Part shown: positions 1-12,791 of the stretch, piece by piece | Position numbering within the stretch: position 1 is the stretch's first letter | Layout: every line of letters begins with the position of its first letter | DNA from: Phaseolus vulgaris | Lineage: Eukaryota > Streptophyta > Magnoliopsida > Fabales > Fabaceae | NCBI RefSeq assembly: GCF_000499845.2 | Contig: NC_023758.2 | Coordinates: 4,132,311 to 4,196,310, forward strand | Direction of reading: 5' to 3' | Length of the DNA: 64,000 nucleotides | Notes under the pieces: model-generated | The model's input: only the letters and a program-made list of their open reading frames with translations | Database searches by the model: none | Told to the model about the DNA's origin: nothing | Made by a program: the position numbers and the translations under genes

Positions 1-800
1 TTTCTGCCATGCAAAAAATGAGACCTCTCGGTTTTTGTAATAGAACCTTTCGATTTTTTATAAGACCTCTCGGTTTTGTATTGGAACCTTTCAGTTTTTT
101 GATAAGACCTCTCGGTTTTGTATTGGAACCTTTCGGTTTTTTGAGAAGACCTCTCGGTTTTTGTTTTCTGACATGCAAAAAATGAGACCTCTCGGTTTTG
201 TATTAGAACCTTTCGGTTTTTTCGATAAGACCTCTCGGTTTTTGTTTTGTGCCATGCAAAAAATGAGACATTTCGGTTTTGTATTATAACCTTTCGGTTT
301 TTATAAGACCTCTTGGTTTTGTATTGGAACCTTTCGGTTTTTTGATAAGACCTCTCGGTTTTTGTTTTCTGACATGCAAAAAATGAGACCTCTCGGTTTT
401 TGTAATAGAACCTTTCGGTTTTTTATAAGACCTCTCGGTTTTGTATTGGAACCTTTTGGTTTTTTTATAAGACCTCTCGGTTTTTGTTTTCTGACATGCA
501 AAAAATGAGACCTCTCGGTTTTTGTAATAGAACCTTTCGGTTTTTTCGATAAGACCTCTCGGTTTTGTATTGGAACCTTTCGGTTTTTTTATAAGACCTC
601 TCGGTTTTTGTTTTCTGACATGCAAAAAATGAGACCTCTCGGTTTTTGTAATAGAACCTTTCGGTTTTTTATAAGACCTCTCGGTTTTGTATTGGAGCCT
701 TTCGGTTTTTTGATAAGACCTCTCGGTTTTGTATTGGAACCTTTCGGTTTTTTGATAAGACCTCTCGGTTTTTGTATTCTGCCAACCTTTCGGACTATAA
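1..800. repeat. Minisatellite built on CCTCTCGG/CCTTTCGG words
   Basis: A tandem array of a roughly 42-bp unit that alternates GACCTCTCGG and GGAACCTTTCGG separated by T-rich spacers. A longer variant carrying TGACATGCAAAAAATGAG recurs near 10, 173, 253, 373, 497 and 620, giving a higher-order period often near 120-124 bp. The array runs off the left edge of the window. Open frames across it are by-products of the repeat. It lies where the body of the minus-strand retrotransposon would continue, so it may be an internal expansion of that element. Confidence 0.85.
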
Positions 801-850
801 CTTTTCGACTTCTTAAATAAGAACTCCGTTGATTGAGATTTGATTTGAAT

Positions 851-1515
851 GAAACACACTCGAGAGAGGGATTTCACCTGGAGTGAAAGCATCTTGATCC
901 GAGAGGCTTGAAGTACGAGATACACTCTCGGAAGGGATTTCACCTGGAGTGAAAACATCTTGATCCGAGAGGCTTGAAGTACGAGATACACTCTCGGAAG
1001 GGATTTCACCTGGAGTGAAAACATCTTGATCCGAGAAGCTTGAAGTACGAGATACACTCTCGGGAGGGATTTCACCTGAAGTGAAAACATCCTAGACCGA
1101 GAAGTTTGAAGTACGAGATACACTCTCGGGAGGGATTTCACTTTAAGTGAAAGCATCCAGGACCGAGAGGTTTGAAGAACGAGATACACTCTCGGGAGGG
1201 ATTTCACCTGAAGTGAAAGTATCCAGGATCGAGAGGTTTGAAGAACGAGATACACTCTCGGGAGGGATTTCACCTGGAGTGAAAACATCTTGATCCGAGA
1301 AGCTTGAAGAACGAGATACACTCTCGGGAGGGATTTCACTTGAAGTAAAAGCATCCAGGACCGAGAGGTTTGAAGAACGAGATACACTCTCGGGAGGGAT
1401 TTCACCTGGAGTGAAAACATCCTGGACCGAGAGGTTTGAAGTACGAGATACACTCTCGGGAGGGATTTCACTTGAAGTGAAAGCATCCAGGACCGAGAGG
1501 TTTGAAGTATGTGAA
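851..1515. repeat. 66-bp minisatellite, about ten units
   Basis: Units start with GAGATACACTCTCGG at 917, 983, 1049, 1115, 1181, 1247, 1313, 1379 and 1445, with a degenerate unit before them. The spacing is exactly 66 bp. Because 66 is a multiple of three, several frames stay open on the minus strand, one reading a 22-residue repeat containing EIPPESVSR. This could be a repeated coding insert of the retroelement or a non-coding minisatellite; the decay of gag next door favours non-coding. Confidence 0.85.
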
Positions 1516-1608
1516 ACATTGATGAATTTAACAGTTTGACTCTTCATATGAATAACTTCTTCATTAAGTGTTTCAATCTTGAATACGACTTTCTTTATAC
1601 ATGAAAAA

Positions 1609-2796
1609 TCATCCTTGACCGAAAGGTTTTACATACAACGATGAGTGTTTAACTGCCTTGGACTTTGTCTGCTCCTTATCCCTTCTAACAAAGCGTTTCA
1701 ACTGCCCAACTTGAATCAATTCTTCAATTCTATCTTTCAAAGCTACACATTCTTCTGTATGACGACCATGATTCTTGTGGTATTGGCAATGTTTACTCTG
1801 ATATGCTCTTTTTGAAGTTCTTTCCTTCTTTGGTGGTGGGATTATCTTTACTGCCATTGCTTATTGTAAGATTCTTGCTCAATTACTACTCAACGGTGTA
1901 TATTGTTGAAACTTTCGGCTACGAAATTATTCTCTTCCTTTTCTAAACGAATGTCCTCCTTCCTTTTCACTTATCTTCTTATCATTTCCATCCGCCCTCG
2001 AAATTCTCTCAACTCTTCCATCTGCATAAACTTTGATGCACGTTGTCTTAACTCATCAAGATTGGTTGCCAGTTTTTTGCAAAGACTGTCGGCAAATGGT
2101 CCCGGTTTCAGTGCTGTAATCATATGATGCATTGTGATTTTCAGACTGAGATTGCGGATACTTAGTGCTACCTTTCCAAAGCGCTCCATAAATGCTCTTA
2201 GGGATTCTCCCTTTTCTTGCCTTATATTCACTAAGGCAATTGATGTCAGATGATGTGGTCGGCTTGTAGCAAAATGAGCTCCAAACTTTTTTACTAAAGT
2301 GTTGAAACAATCAATGGATAACGGTGGCAACCGAGTAAACCAACTCAGTCCCTCCCTTCAAAGTTGTTGGGAATACTCGGCACAAAATGGCATCATTCCA
2401 CGTATACAAACTTATCTGCGTTGTGTATACTGCAATGTGTTCATCAGGATCTGTACCTCTATCATATTTCTCCATGGTAAAATTCTTCCAATTTTGGGCA
2501 GTGGGGTTTCTATAATGGCTTCGGAAAATGGATGTCTCCTAACAGATATTCCGACAAAGATAACAGAAGTCTCTGGTATTCTCTTCCTTGTAGTTTCAAA
2601 TCTTTCCTCATTATGTACCCTTTGGTGGATGTGTTCTTGGTTGAACAGTTTCAAATGATGTGTTTAAAATCGTCTCTTCATTCAACTTCCTTTTCATATA
2701 CGCATTCTCCGCCCTTAACATACTTAACTCCTCTTCATTGCTTTTCTTTAGTGTTTCGAACTCTTTTTGTAACTGCATGAGCATAGCCATTGACAT
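1609..2796 (-). pseudogene. Decayed gag of a Ty3-gypsy retrotransposon
   Basis: Gag-like protein is read on the minus strand in pieces in different frames. The order is an N-terminal coiled-coil-like part (2796-2611), a part with RRHPFSEAIIETPLP (2654-2412), the conserved core with KFGAHFATSRPHHLTSIALV and RQEKGESLRAFMERFGKVAL (2330-1971), and a C-terminal part with CQYHKNHGRHTEECVALKDR (1857-1609). This order matches the plant Ty3-gypsy gag (retrotrans_gag) family, which packages element RNA. Frame changes and stops between the pieces show it is broken. No protease, reverse transcriptase or integrase follows; minisatellites occupy that space up to the window edge. Confidence 0.85.
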
Positions 2797-2887
2797 GGAA
2801 TTTTGATTATCTCTCTACTCCCCAGATTGCTCTCCACCTTGTTCTTCTCTTTGATTCATCTTGTGTTCAACCTTTTTCAGTTACTTC

Positions 2888-2911
2888 TCGGCCCCACGGT
2901 GGGCGCCAAAA
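2888..2911 (-). other. Retrotransposon primer-binding site region
   Basis: Immediately inside the LTR the minus strand reads TTTTGGCGCCCACCGTGGGG. A TGGCGCC-type stretch at this position is common in plant Ty3-gypsy elements, where a tRNA 3' end primes minus-strand DNA synthesis. The tRNA was not identified. Confidence 0.65.
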
Positions 2912-3554
2912 TGTTCTTACAACAAGGACCAAGAACACTAGAATAAGGTTGATAAGATCAACTCCTTTACAAATCTTCCGAACTTGGGCTGGACTCTCTC
3001 GGCTTCTCCTCGAGTTGGGCTCTCGGCTTCTTCTCGGGTTGGGCTCTCGCGGCTTCTTCTCGAGTCGGGCTTTCGGCTTTTTCTCGGGTTGGGCTCTCGC
3101 GGCTTCTACTCGAGTTTGGCTCTCGGCTTCTTCTCGGGTTGGGCTCTCGCGACTCCTACTCGTTTGGCTCTCGGCTTCTTCTCGGGTTGGGCTCTCGGCT
3201 TCTTCTCCTCACAGGTGGGTGTGTGTACCTGCAAGGCGCTCCGATGCCAAAGTCAGATATAGTTTTATGTTCATCAGATCAATTGAATCTTACTTACCTC
3301 TTGAGTTGAACCTCTATTTATAAGGCTCTCTTATTGGGCTTAAGAGTTACTTGGGTCTTTTCTTTTTGCACCTAACATTTTGAAAACACACACCTGTATA
3401 TTTGGGCCCATCTTATGGGCTTTGCTATAATCACTAATTTAATTTTACTTATTTACTTTTTATATTTAACCTTTCGGTTGAGACTTTCGGTACAACCTTT
3501 CGGTCGAGACTTTTGGTACAACCTTTCGGTTGACCTTTCGGCCTAGACAGTACA
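2912..3554 (-). mobile_element. 5' LTR of the Ty3-gypsy element
   Basis: On the minus strand the segment starts TGTACTGTC and ends GTAAGAACA, then the primer-binding site and gag follow, as expected for a 5' LTR. An alternative outer end is the TGTTAAAAA at 3573, but the bases between look like satellite. The LTR holds its own CTCGG minisatellite (about 2990-3205) and a cluster of CCTTTCGG words (3470-3545). A diverged copy in opposite orientation lies at 35585-36430, which supports its being a dispersed LTR family. The 3' LTR is outside the window, so no target duplication can be tested. Confidence 0.75.
2990..3205. repeat. Minisatellite of GGGCTCTCGGCTTCTTCTCG units inside the LTR
   Basis: Roughly 22-34-bp units alternate GGGCTCTCG(CG)GCTTCTTCTCG with TCGAGT variants, eight or more times. 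It shares the CTCGG core with the two minisatellites at the left edge, although the units are otherwise different. Confidence 0.8.
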
Positions 3555-3559
3555 TTTCC

Positions 3560-6500
3560 AAAAATTTTTAACACAATATGGACCTAGAATAAAATTAAAG
3601 AAAGTAGGGCGAAATTTCTCAATTTTTCAAAGAGGAAAGCCTTGGTTTTCACAAAATTTATGAAAAATCTTCCTGAAATAATTATTTGCTCAAATTACAT
3701 GTAAGAATCTTGACTGAATTTGGAACAAAACATGACAAATTTCAGGTCAAACGGATGAATATTGACTTAGAAAAAAAATCAAACAATTTCACATACAAAC
3801 GAATTTTCCTTTCAGTTCTCGCAATGATGAATAAAAAAATTATTGCAAATCTTGTAGGACGAACTTGAGGGTCAGATCTCAGTCAAAACTCCATACACAC
3901 AATAACAAATGTTTGGTAAAAAATTCATACCAAAAGACTCAAGGAATAAGGCGAAATATGTGTCAGACCGAGAGTGGAAAAAACTAGCTTTTAAAAAACG
4001 AAAAGTCCTGGATTTTCTTCCTTATATCTTTTTATGTGTTTTGTTTATAGACGTGTCTCCTTAGCTGGGTGCAAACAACATATAAAAGTACTCATTTGTT
4101 TTTTTTTTGGAATTTTTGAACGCAATATGAACCAAGAATATATTTGCAGAAAGTAGGGCGAAATTTCACAACTTATGAAAGAGGAAACCCTTGGTTTTCA
4201 CAAATTTTTTTAAAAGATTTTGTGAAATATTTTTTATTGAAAGTCCACGTAAGAATCTCAACTAAATTTGGAACAAAATGCGAAAAATTTCAGGTCAAAC
4301 GAATGAGTATTCACTTAGGAAAAAAATCAAACAGTTTCACACACAAACAAACCTTTCTTTCAGCCCTGACAGTGATGAATAAATTTTTTATTCCAAATCT
4401 TGTGGGACGAATATCAGGCTCAAATCTAAGCCAAAACTCAATACACACAATAACAAATGTTTGGTAAAAACTTCATACCAAAAGACTCAAGGAATGAGGC
4501 GTAATAAGTCTAGCCCGAGACTAAAAAAACTGGTTTTTTGAAAACGAAACGTCCTAGCTTTTTTTCCCTATATCTCTTTTTGTGTTTTGTTTATTGACGT
4601 ACCTTCTTAACTGGGATCAAACAACATATGAAATTCCACGTATGAATCTTAACTAAATTAGAAACAAAATGTGACAAATTTCAGGTCAAACGGATGAGTA
4701 TTCACCTAGGGAAAAATCAAACAGTTTCACACACAAACGAACCTTCCTTTCACCCTTGACAGTGTTGAATAAAAAATTTATTGCAAATCTTGAGGGACGA
4801 ATTTGAGGGTCAAAACTCAGCCAAAACTTAGCACACACAATAACAAATGTGTGGTAAATATCTCATACAAAAAGACCCAAGGAATAAGGCGTAATAAGTC
4901 CCAGACCGAGAGTGAACAAAACTGGTTTTTTGAAAAAAAAACGTCCTGGATTTTCTTCCCTATACCTTGTTTTGTGATTTGTTTATGGACATGCCTCCCT
5001 AGCTGGGTGAAAACAACATATGAAAGTACCTGTGTAAATTTTTTCGAAATTTTTCAACGCAATATAAACCCAGAATAAAATTGCAGAGAATATGGCGAAA
5101 TTACACAAATTTTTGTTGAGGATACCCTTGGTTTTTCACAAAATTTAAGAAATTTTTTCCAAAATAATTTTTTACTGAAATTCCACATAAGAATCTTGAC
5201 TGAATTAGGGAGAAAACGTGACAAATTAGGTCAAACAGATGAGTATTCTCCTAGGAAAAAAATCAAACAGTTTCACACACAAACGAACCTTTCTTTCACC
5301 CTCTAATAATGTTGAATAAAAAATTTATTGCAAATCTTGTGGGACGAATTTGAGGATCAAAACTCAGCACACACAATAAAGAATGTGTGGTAAATATTTC
5401 ATACGAAAAGACCCAATGAATAAGGCGTAATAAGTCTCAGACCGAGAGTAAACAAAATTGGTTTTCCCAAAAAAAATGTCCTAGCTTTTCTTCCCTTTAC
5501 CTTCTTTTGGGATTTGTTTATGGACGTGCCTCCCTAGCTGGGTGAAAACAACATATGAAAGTACCTGTGTGAATTTTTTTCAGAATTTTTCAACGCAATA
5601 CAAACCTAGAAAAAAATTGTAGAAAGTAGGGAGAAATTACACAAATTTTTGTAGAGGATAGCCTTGGTTTTTCACAAAATTTCAGAAAAAATTCAAGAAA
5701 TATTTTTTTACTGAAATTCCATGTAAGAATCTTGACTGAATTAGGGATAAAACGCGAAAAATTTCAGGTCAAACGGATGAGTATTTACCTAGGAAAAAAA
5801 ATCAAACAGTTTGACACACAAAAAAACCTTCCTATCACCCCTGTCAATGTTGAATAAAAAATTATTGCAAATCATGTGGGACGAATTTGAGGGTCAAAAC
5901 TCAGCCAAAACTCAGCACACACAATAACGAATGTGTGGTAAATATTTCATACCAAAAGACTCAAGGAATAAGGCATAATAAGTCCAAGACCGAGAGTGAA
6001 CAAAACTGGTTTTCCGAAAAAAAATGTTTTGGCTTTTCTTCCGTATACCTTGTTTTGTGATTTGTTTATGGACGTGCCTCCCTAGCTGGGTGAAAACAGC
6101 ATATGAAAGTACCTGTGTGATTTTTTTCGAAATTTTTCAATGCAATATAAACCCAGAATAAAATTACAGAAAGTAGAGTGAAATTACTCAAATTTTTGTA
6201 GAGGATAACCTTCGTTTTTCACAAAATTTCAGAAATAATTTTGTACGGAAATTTCACGTAAGAATCTTGACTGAATTAGGGACAAAAGTTGAAAAATTTC
6301 AGGTCAAACAGATGAGTATTCACCTAGGAAAAAAATCAAACAGTTTCAGACACAAACGAACCTTTCTTTCACCCCTGGTAGTGTTGAATAAAAAATTTAT
6401 TGCAAATATTGTGGGACAAATTTGAGGGTCAAAACTCAGCCAAAATTTAGCACACAATAACGAATGTGTAGTAAATATTTCATACGAAAAGACTAGTGGA

Positions 6501-9500
6501 ATAAAGCGTAATAAGTCACATATCGAGAGTGAACAAAATTGGTTTTCCGGAAAATAAAATGTCCTAGATTTTCTTCCCCCTACCTTCTTTTGAGATTTGT
6601 TTATGGACTTGCCTCCCTAGCTGGGTGAAAACAACATATGAAAGTACCTGTGTGATTTTTTTCAAAAAGTTTCAACGCAATATAAACCCATAATAAAATT
6701 GCAGAAAGTATGGCGAAATTACTCAAATTTTTTATAGAAGATATCCTTGGTTTTTCACAAAATTTCAGAAAAATTTCCCAGAAATAATTTTTTTACAGAA
6801 ATTCCATGTAAGAATATTGACTGAATTAGGGACAAAACTCGTCAAATTTCAGGTCAAGCGGATGAGTATTCACCTAGGAAAAAAATCAAACAGTTTCAGA
6901 CACAAACAAACCTTCCTTTCAGCCCTGGCAGTGACGAATAAAAAATTTATTTCCAAACTTGTGGAACGAATCTGGGACTTAAACCTCAGCCAAAACTGAA
7001 TAGACACAGTGACGAATGTCTGGTAAAAATTTCAGACCAAAATACCCAAGGAGTAAGGCGTAGTGAGTCCCAGACCGAGAGTGAACAAAACCGGTTTTCC
7101 GAAAACAAAACGTCCTGACTATTCTTCCCCGTATCTTCTTTTTGTGATTCGTTTATGGACGTGCCTCCTTGCTTGGGAGCAAAAACATACGAAAGTGCTT
7201 GTGTGAATTTTTTTTCAGCGCAATACGGACACATAATGAAATTGCAGAAATTAGGTCGGAATTTCACATGTTTGGGTAGAGGATAGCCTTGCTTTGCACA
7301 AAATTTCTGAAAAATACTCCCAAAATAGTTTTTTCCTGAAATTCCACCCAAGAATCTCCACTGAATTTGGGACAAAACGCGACAAATTTCAGGTCAAACA
7401 GATGAGTATTCACCAACGAAAAAAATCAAACAGTTTCACACACAAACGAACCTTCCTTTCAGCCCTGGCAGTAACGAATAAAAAATTTATTGCCAATATT
7501 GTGGGAAGAATTTGGAGCTCAAACTTTAGCCAAAACACAATAGACACAGTGACGAATGTCTGGTAAAAATTTCAGACCAAAATACCCAAGGAGTAAGGCG
7601 TAGTAAGTCCCAGACCGAGAGTGAACAAAACCGGTTATCCGAAAACAAAACGTCCTGGCTCTTCTTCCCCATATCTTCTTTTTGTGATTCGTTTATGGAC
7701 TTGCCTCCTTGCCTGGGTGCAAACATCATACGAAAGTGCTTGTATGAATTTTTTTTAAGCGCAATACGGACCCAGAATGAAATTGCAGAAATTAGGTCGG
7801 AATTTCACAAGTTTCGGTAGATGATAGCCCTGGTTTTGCAAAAAATATCTGAAAAATTCTCCCGAAATATTTTTTCCTGAAATTCGACCCAAGAATCTCC
7901 ACTGAATTTGGGACAAAACGCGACAAATTTCAGGTCAAACGGATTATTATTCACCCACGAAAAAAATCAAACAGTTTCACACACAAACGAACCTTCCTTT
8001 CAGCCCTGGCAGTCACGAATAAAAAATTTATTACCAATATTGTGGGACAAATCTAGGGCTCAAACCTCAGCCAAAACTCAATAGACACAGTGACGAATGT
8101 TTGGTAAAAATTTCAAACCAAAATAACGAAGGAGTAAGGCGTAGTGAGTCCCAGACCGAGAGTGAACAAAAATGGATTTCCGAAAACAAAACGTCCTGGC
8201 TTTTCTTCCCCGTATCTTCTTTTTGTGATTCGTTTATGGACTTTCCTCCTTGCCTGGGTACAAACATCATACGAAAGTGCTTGTGTGAATTTTTTTCAGC
8301 GCAATACGGACCCCAGAATGAAATTGCAGAAATTAAGCCGGAATTTCACAAGTTTCGGTAAATGATAGCCTTGGTTTCCACAAAATTTCTGAAAGATTCT
8401 CCCAAAATAGTTTATTCCTAAAATTCCAACCAAGAATCTCCACTAAATTTGGGACAAAACACGACAAATTTCAGGTCAAACGGATGAGTATTCACCAACG
8501 AAAAAAATCAAACAGTTTCACACACTAACGAACCTTCCTTTCAGCCCTGGCAGTGACGAATAAAAAATTTATTGCCAAACTTGTGGAACGAATCTGGGGC
8601 TCAAACCTCAGCCAAAACTCAATAGACACAGTGACGAATGTCTGGTAAAAATTTCAGACCAAAATACCCAAGGAGTGAGGCGTAGTAAGTTCCAGACCGA
8701 GAGTGAACAAAACCGGTTTTCCGAAATAAAAACCTCATGGCTTTTCCTCCTCGTATCTTCTTTTTGTGATTCGTTTATGGACGTGCCTCCTTGCCTAGGT
8801 GCAAACAACATACGAAATTGCTTGTGTGAATTTTTTTCAGCGCAATACGGACCACAGAATGAAATTGCAGAAATTAGGCCAGAATTTCACAAGTTTCGGT
8901 AGAGGATAGCCTTGGTTTGCACAAAATTTCTGAAAAATTCTCACATAATAGTTTTTTCCTGAAATTCCACCCAAGAATCTCCACTGAATTTGGGACAAAA
9001 CGCGACAAATTTCAGGTCAAACAGATGAGTATTCACCCACGAAAAAAGTGAAACAGTTTCATACACAAACGAACCTTCCTTTCAGCCCTGGCAGTGATGA
9101 ATAAAAATTTATTGTCAATCTTGTGGGACGAATCTGGGGCTCAAACCTCAGCCAAAACTCAATAGACACAGTGACGAATGTCTGGTAAAATTTTCATACC
9201 AAAATACCCAAGGAGTAAGGCGTAGTAAGTCCCAGACCGAGAGTGAACAAAACCGGTTTTCCGAAAACAAAACCTCCTGGCTTTTCTTTCCCGTATGTTC
9301 TTTTTGTGATTCGTTTATGGACGTGCCTCCTTGCCTAGGTACAAACAACATACGAAAGTGCTTGTGTTAATTTTTTTCAGCGCAATACGGACCGCATAAT
9401 GAAATTGCAGAAATTAGGCATGAATTTCACAAGTTTCGGTAGAGATTTGCCTTGGTTTGCACACGATTCTGAAAAATTCTCCCAATATAGTTTTTTCCTG

Positions 9501-11942
9501 AATTTCCACCCAAGAATCTCCACTGAATTTGGGACAAAACGCGACAAATTTCAGGTCAAACGGATGAGAATTCACCCACGGAAAAAATCAAACAGTTTCA
9601 CACACAAACGAACCTTCCTTTCAGCCCTGGCAGTGACGAATAAAAAATTTATTACCAATCTTGTGGGACGAATTTGGGGCTCAAACCTCATCCAAAACTC
9701 AATAGACACATTTATGAATGTCTGGTAAAAATTTTAGACTAAAATACCCAAGGAATAAGGCGTAGTATGTCCCAGACCGAGAGTGAACAAAACCAGTTTT
9801 CCGAAAACAAATCCTCCTGGCTTTTCTTCTTCGTATCTTCTTTTTGTGATTCGTTTATGAACTTGCCTCCTTGCCTAGGTACAAACAACATACGAAAGTG
9901 CTTTTGTGAATTTCTTTCAGCGCAATACGAACCCTAGAATGAAATTGCATAAATTAGACCGGAATTTCACAAGTTTCGGTAGAGGATAACCTTGGTTTGC
10001 ACAAAATTTCTGAAAAATTCTCCCAAAATAGTTTTTTCCTGATATTCCACACAAGAAGCTCCACTGAATTTGGGAAAAAACGCGATAAATTTAAGGAGAA
10101 ACGGATGACTATTCACCCACGAAAAAAATCAAACAGTTTCACACACAAACGAACCTTTCTTTCAGCCCTGGCAGTGGCGAATAAAAAATTTATTGCCAAT
10201 CTTGTGGGACGAATCTGGGGCTCAAACCTCATCCAAAACTCAATAGACACAGTGACGAATGTCTGGTAAAAATTTCAGACCAAAATACACAAGGAGTAAG
10301 GCGTAGTAAGTCCCAGACCGAGAGTGAACAAAACCGGTTTTCCGTAAACAAAACCTTCTGGCTTTTCTTCCCCGTATCTTCTTTTTGTGATTTGTTTATG
10401 GATGTGCCTCCTTGCCTGGGTGCAAAAAACATACGAAAGTTCTTGTGTGAATTTTTTTTAGCGCAATACGGACCCCAAAATGAAATTGCAAAAATTAGGC
10501 CAGAATTTCACAAGTTTCGGTAGAGGTCAGCTTTGGTTTGCATAAAATTTCTGAAAAATTCTCCCAGAATAGTTTTTTCCTGAAATTCCACCCAAGAATC
10601 TCCACTGAATTTGGGACAAAACGCGATAAATTTAAGGTGAAACAGATGACTATTCACCCATGGAAAAAATCAAACAGTTTCACACACAAACGAACCTTCC
10701 TTTCAGCCATGACAGTGACGAATAAAAAATTTATTGCCAATCTTGTGGGACGAATCTGGGGCTCAAACCTCATCCAAAACTCAATAGACACAGTGACGAA
10801 TGTCTGGTAAAAATTTCAGACCAAAATACACAAGGAGTAAGGCGTAGTAAGTCCCAGACCGAGAGTGAACAAAACCGGTTTTCTGTAAACAAAACCTCCT
10901 GGCTTTTCTTCCCCGTATCTTTTTTTTGTGATTCGTTTATGGACGTGCCTCCTTGCCTGGGTGCAAACAACATACGAAAGTGCTTGTGTGAATTTTTTTC
11001 AGCGCAATACCCCATAATGAAATTGCAGAAATTAGATCGAAATTTCACAAGTTTCTGTAGAGGATAGCTTTGGTTTGCACAAAATTTCTAAAAAATTCTC
11101 CCGGAATAGTTTTTTCTTGAATTTCCACCCAAGAATCTCAACTGAATTTGGGAATAAACGCAACAAATTTTAGGTCAAACGGATGAATATTCACCCACAA
11201 AAAAAATCAAACAGTTTCACACACAAAGGAACCTTCCTTTCAGCCCTGACAGTGACGAATAAAAAATTTATTGTCAATCTTGTGGGACGAATCTGGGGCT
11301 CAAACCTCAGCAAAAACTCAATAGACACAGTGATGAATGTTTGGTAAAAATTTCAGACCAAAATACCCAAGGTGTAAGGCGTAGTAAGTCCCAGACCGAG
11401 AGTTAACAAAATCGGTGTTCCGAAAACAATACCTCCTGCCTTTTCTCCCTGTATCTTCTTTTTGTGATTCGTTTATGGGCGTGCCTCCTTGCCTAGGTGA
11501 AAACAACATACGAAAGTGCTTGTGTGAATTTTTTTCAGCGCAATACGGACCCCATAATGAAATTGCAAAAATTAGGCCGGAATTTCACAAGTTGCGGTAG
11601 AGGTCAGCCTTGATTTGCACAAAATTTCTGAAAATTCTTCCGGAATAGTTTTTTCCTGAATTTCCACCCAAGAATCTCCACTGAATTTGAGAATAAACGC
11701 GACAAATTTCAGGTCAAACGGATGAGTATTCACCCACGAAAAAAATCAAACAGTTTCACACACAAACAAACCTTCCTTTCAGCCCTGGCAGTGATGAATA
11801 AAAAATTTATTGCCAATCTTGTGGGACGAATCTAGGGCTCAAACCTCAGCCAAAACTCAATAGAGACAGTGACGAATGTCTGGTAAAAATTTCATACCAA
11901 AAGACCCAAGGAGTAAGGCGTAGTAAGTCCCAAACCGAGAGC
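3560..11942. repeat. ~540-bp satellite DNA array, about 15 units
   Basis: A landmark (AATGTCTGGTAAAAATTTCA or a close variant) recurs near 3907, 4457, 4847, 5384, 5933, 6470, 7017, 7557, 8098, 8639, 9179, 9719, 10260, 10801, 11338 and 11877. Spacing is 537-550 bp, except one shortened unit of about 390 bp (4457-4847). Units right of 7017 are much more alike than those to the left. Each unit repeats open frames on both strands (for example KKSNSFTHKRTFLSAL), but these carry scattered stops and match no family I know, so I treat the array as non-coding. The array ends abruptly at GACCGAGAGC near 11942. Unit length is close to khipu, the 528-bp subtelomeric satellite of common bean; identity was not tested. 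Confidence 0.93.
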
Positions 11943-12519
11943 ATTAACTTCGAAGTTTACATTAATTTTGTGTTTTTGTGTTTTTGTATTTTTTCTTATT
12001 TTTTTCACTCTTTTTAAAAAGAACTATATTAATAGAGTGTAATTATTGATGTGATGGTTTTAATATATATATATATATATATAATAAAAGATAAATTTAT
12101 AATCAAACAATAATAAGATTATTAAAATAATAACATTGAAGGATGTTAAATGGAAGCACAAGAAAAAAGTTGGATGGTATTAGAATAGGGCATTTTTCTC
12201 AAGTGGTATTTAATACATATAGGATAAAAAAATTCATACAATATTTGGAAATAGATATCAAAATTCATAATATGTATGGATAAAGTATTTAACTTAAATA
12301 TATTAATTTTAATATAATATTAATCAAAAAAATATATATTAATTTTCTAAAAACTTAAATTTATTTTATAAATTTTTATTATAATTAAAAAATAAAAAAT
12401 ATTTCTTTTAAATAAATCACGATAAACATCTTTTTATTTAAAATAAAATAAAACATATACACATAAATTTTTATTATCAAATAATATAATTTATAATTAT
12501 ATACATATTCTACATTTTA

Positions 12520-12563
<44 letters not shown>

Positions 12564-12638
12564 CATAGGTTGTTGTGACTTAGTTTGGGAGTGAAAAGGA
12601 ATTTTTTTTCTTGATTAACAAGAAAGTATATTACAGTC
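11943..12638. repeat. AT-rich spacer with TA microsatellites and a degenerate dispersed repeat
   Basis: TA dinucleotide runs lie at about 12063-12082 and 12525-12559. Between about 12420 and 12525 the sequence resembles the reverse complement of 26450-26570 (ATAAACATCTTTTT, ACACATAAATTTT, AATTTATAATTATA). No gene is seen. Confidence 0.6.
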
Positions 12639-12791
12639 ATGTGTCTGGCGGCTAGAAAAGTCAACCACGGTGTCCTGCAGCCTTCCTTTAATTCCTACCA
12701 CCATTCTCCCAACTATATTGTGCCCTTCTTCTTCTTCTTCTTCCATTCAAATTCCATAGATAAGCTTAAACTCAACAACCCCATCAACCCA

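Noticed and set aside
284..1519. 411-codon minus-strand frame
   Set aside because: It runs through two unrelated minisatellites; the length comes from unit sizes and lack of stops in the repeats.
3686..11600. Repeated 60-130-codon frames in the satellite (for example with KKSNSFTHKRTFLSAL)
   Set aside because: The same frames recur once per satellite unit on both strands, are broken by unit-specific stops and match no family; they are products of the repeat.
12639..12791. N-terminal extension of the GNAT protein from an upstream ATG
   Set aside because: The extra residues include a run of six or more Phe from a TTC repeat, and the family start fits the ATG at 12792.
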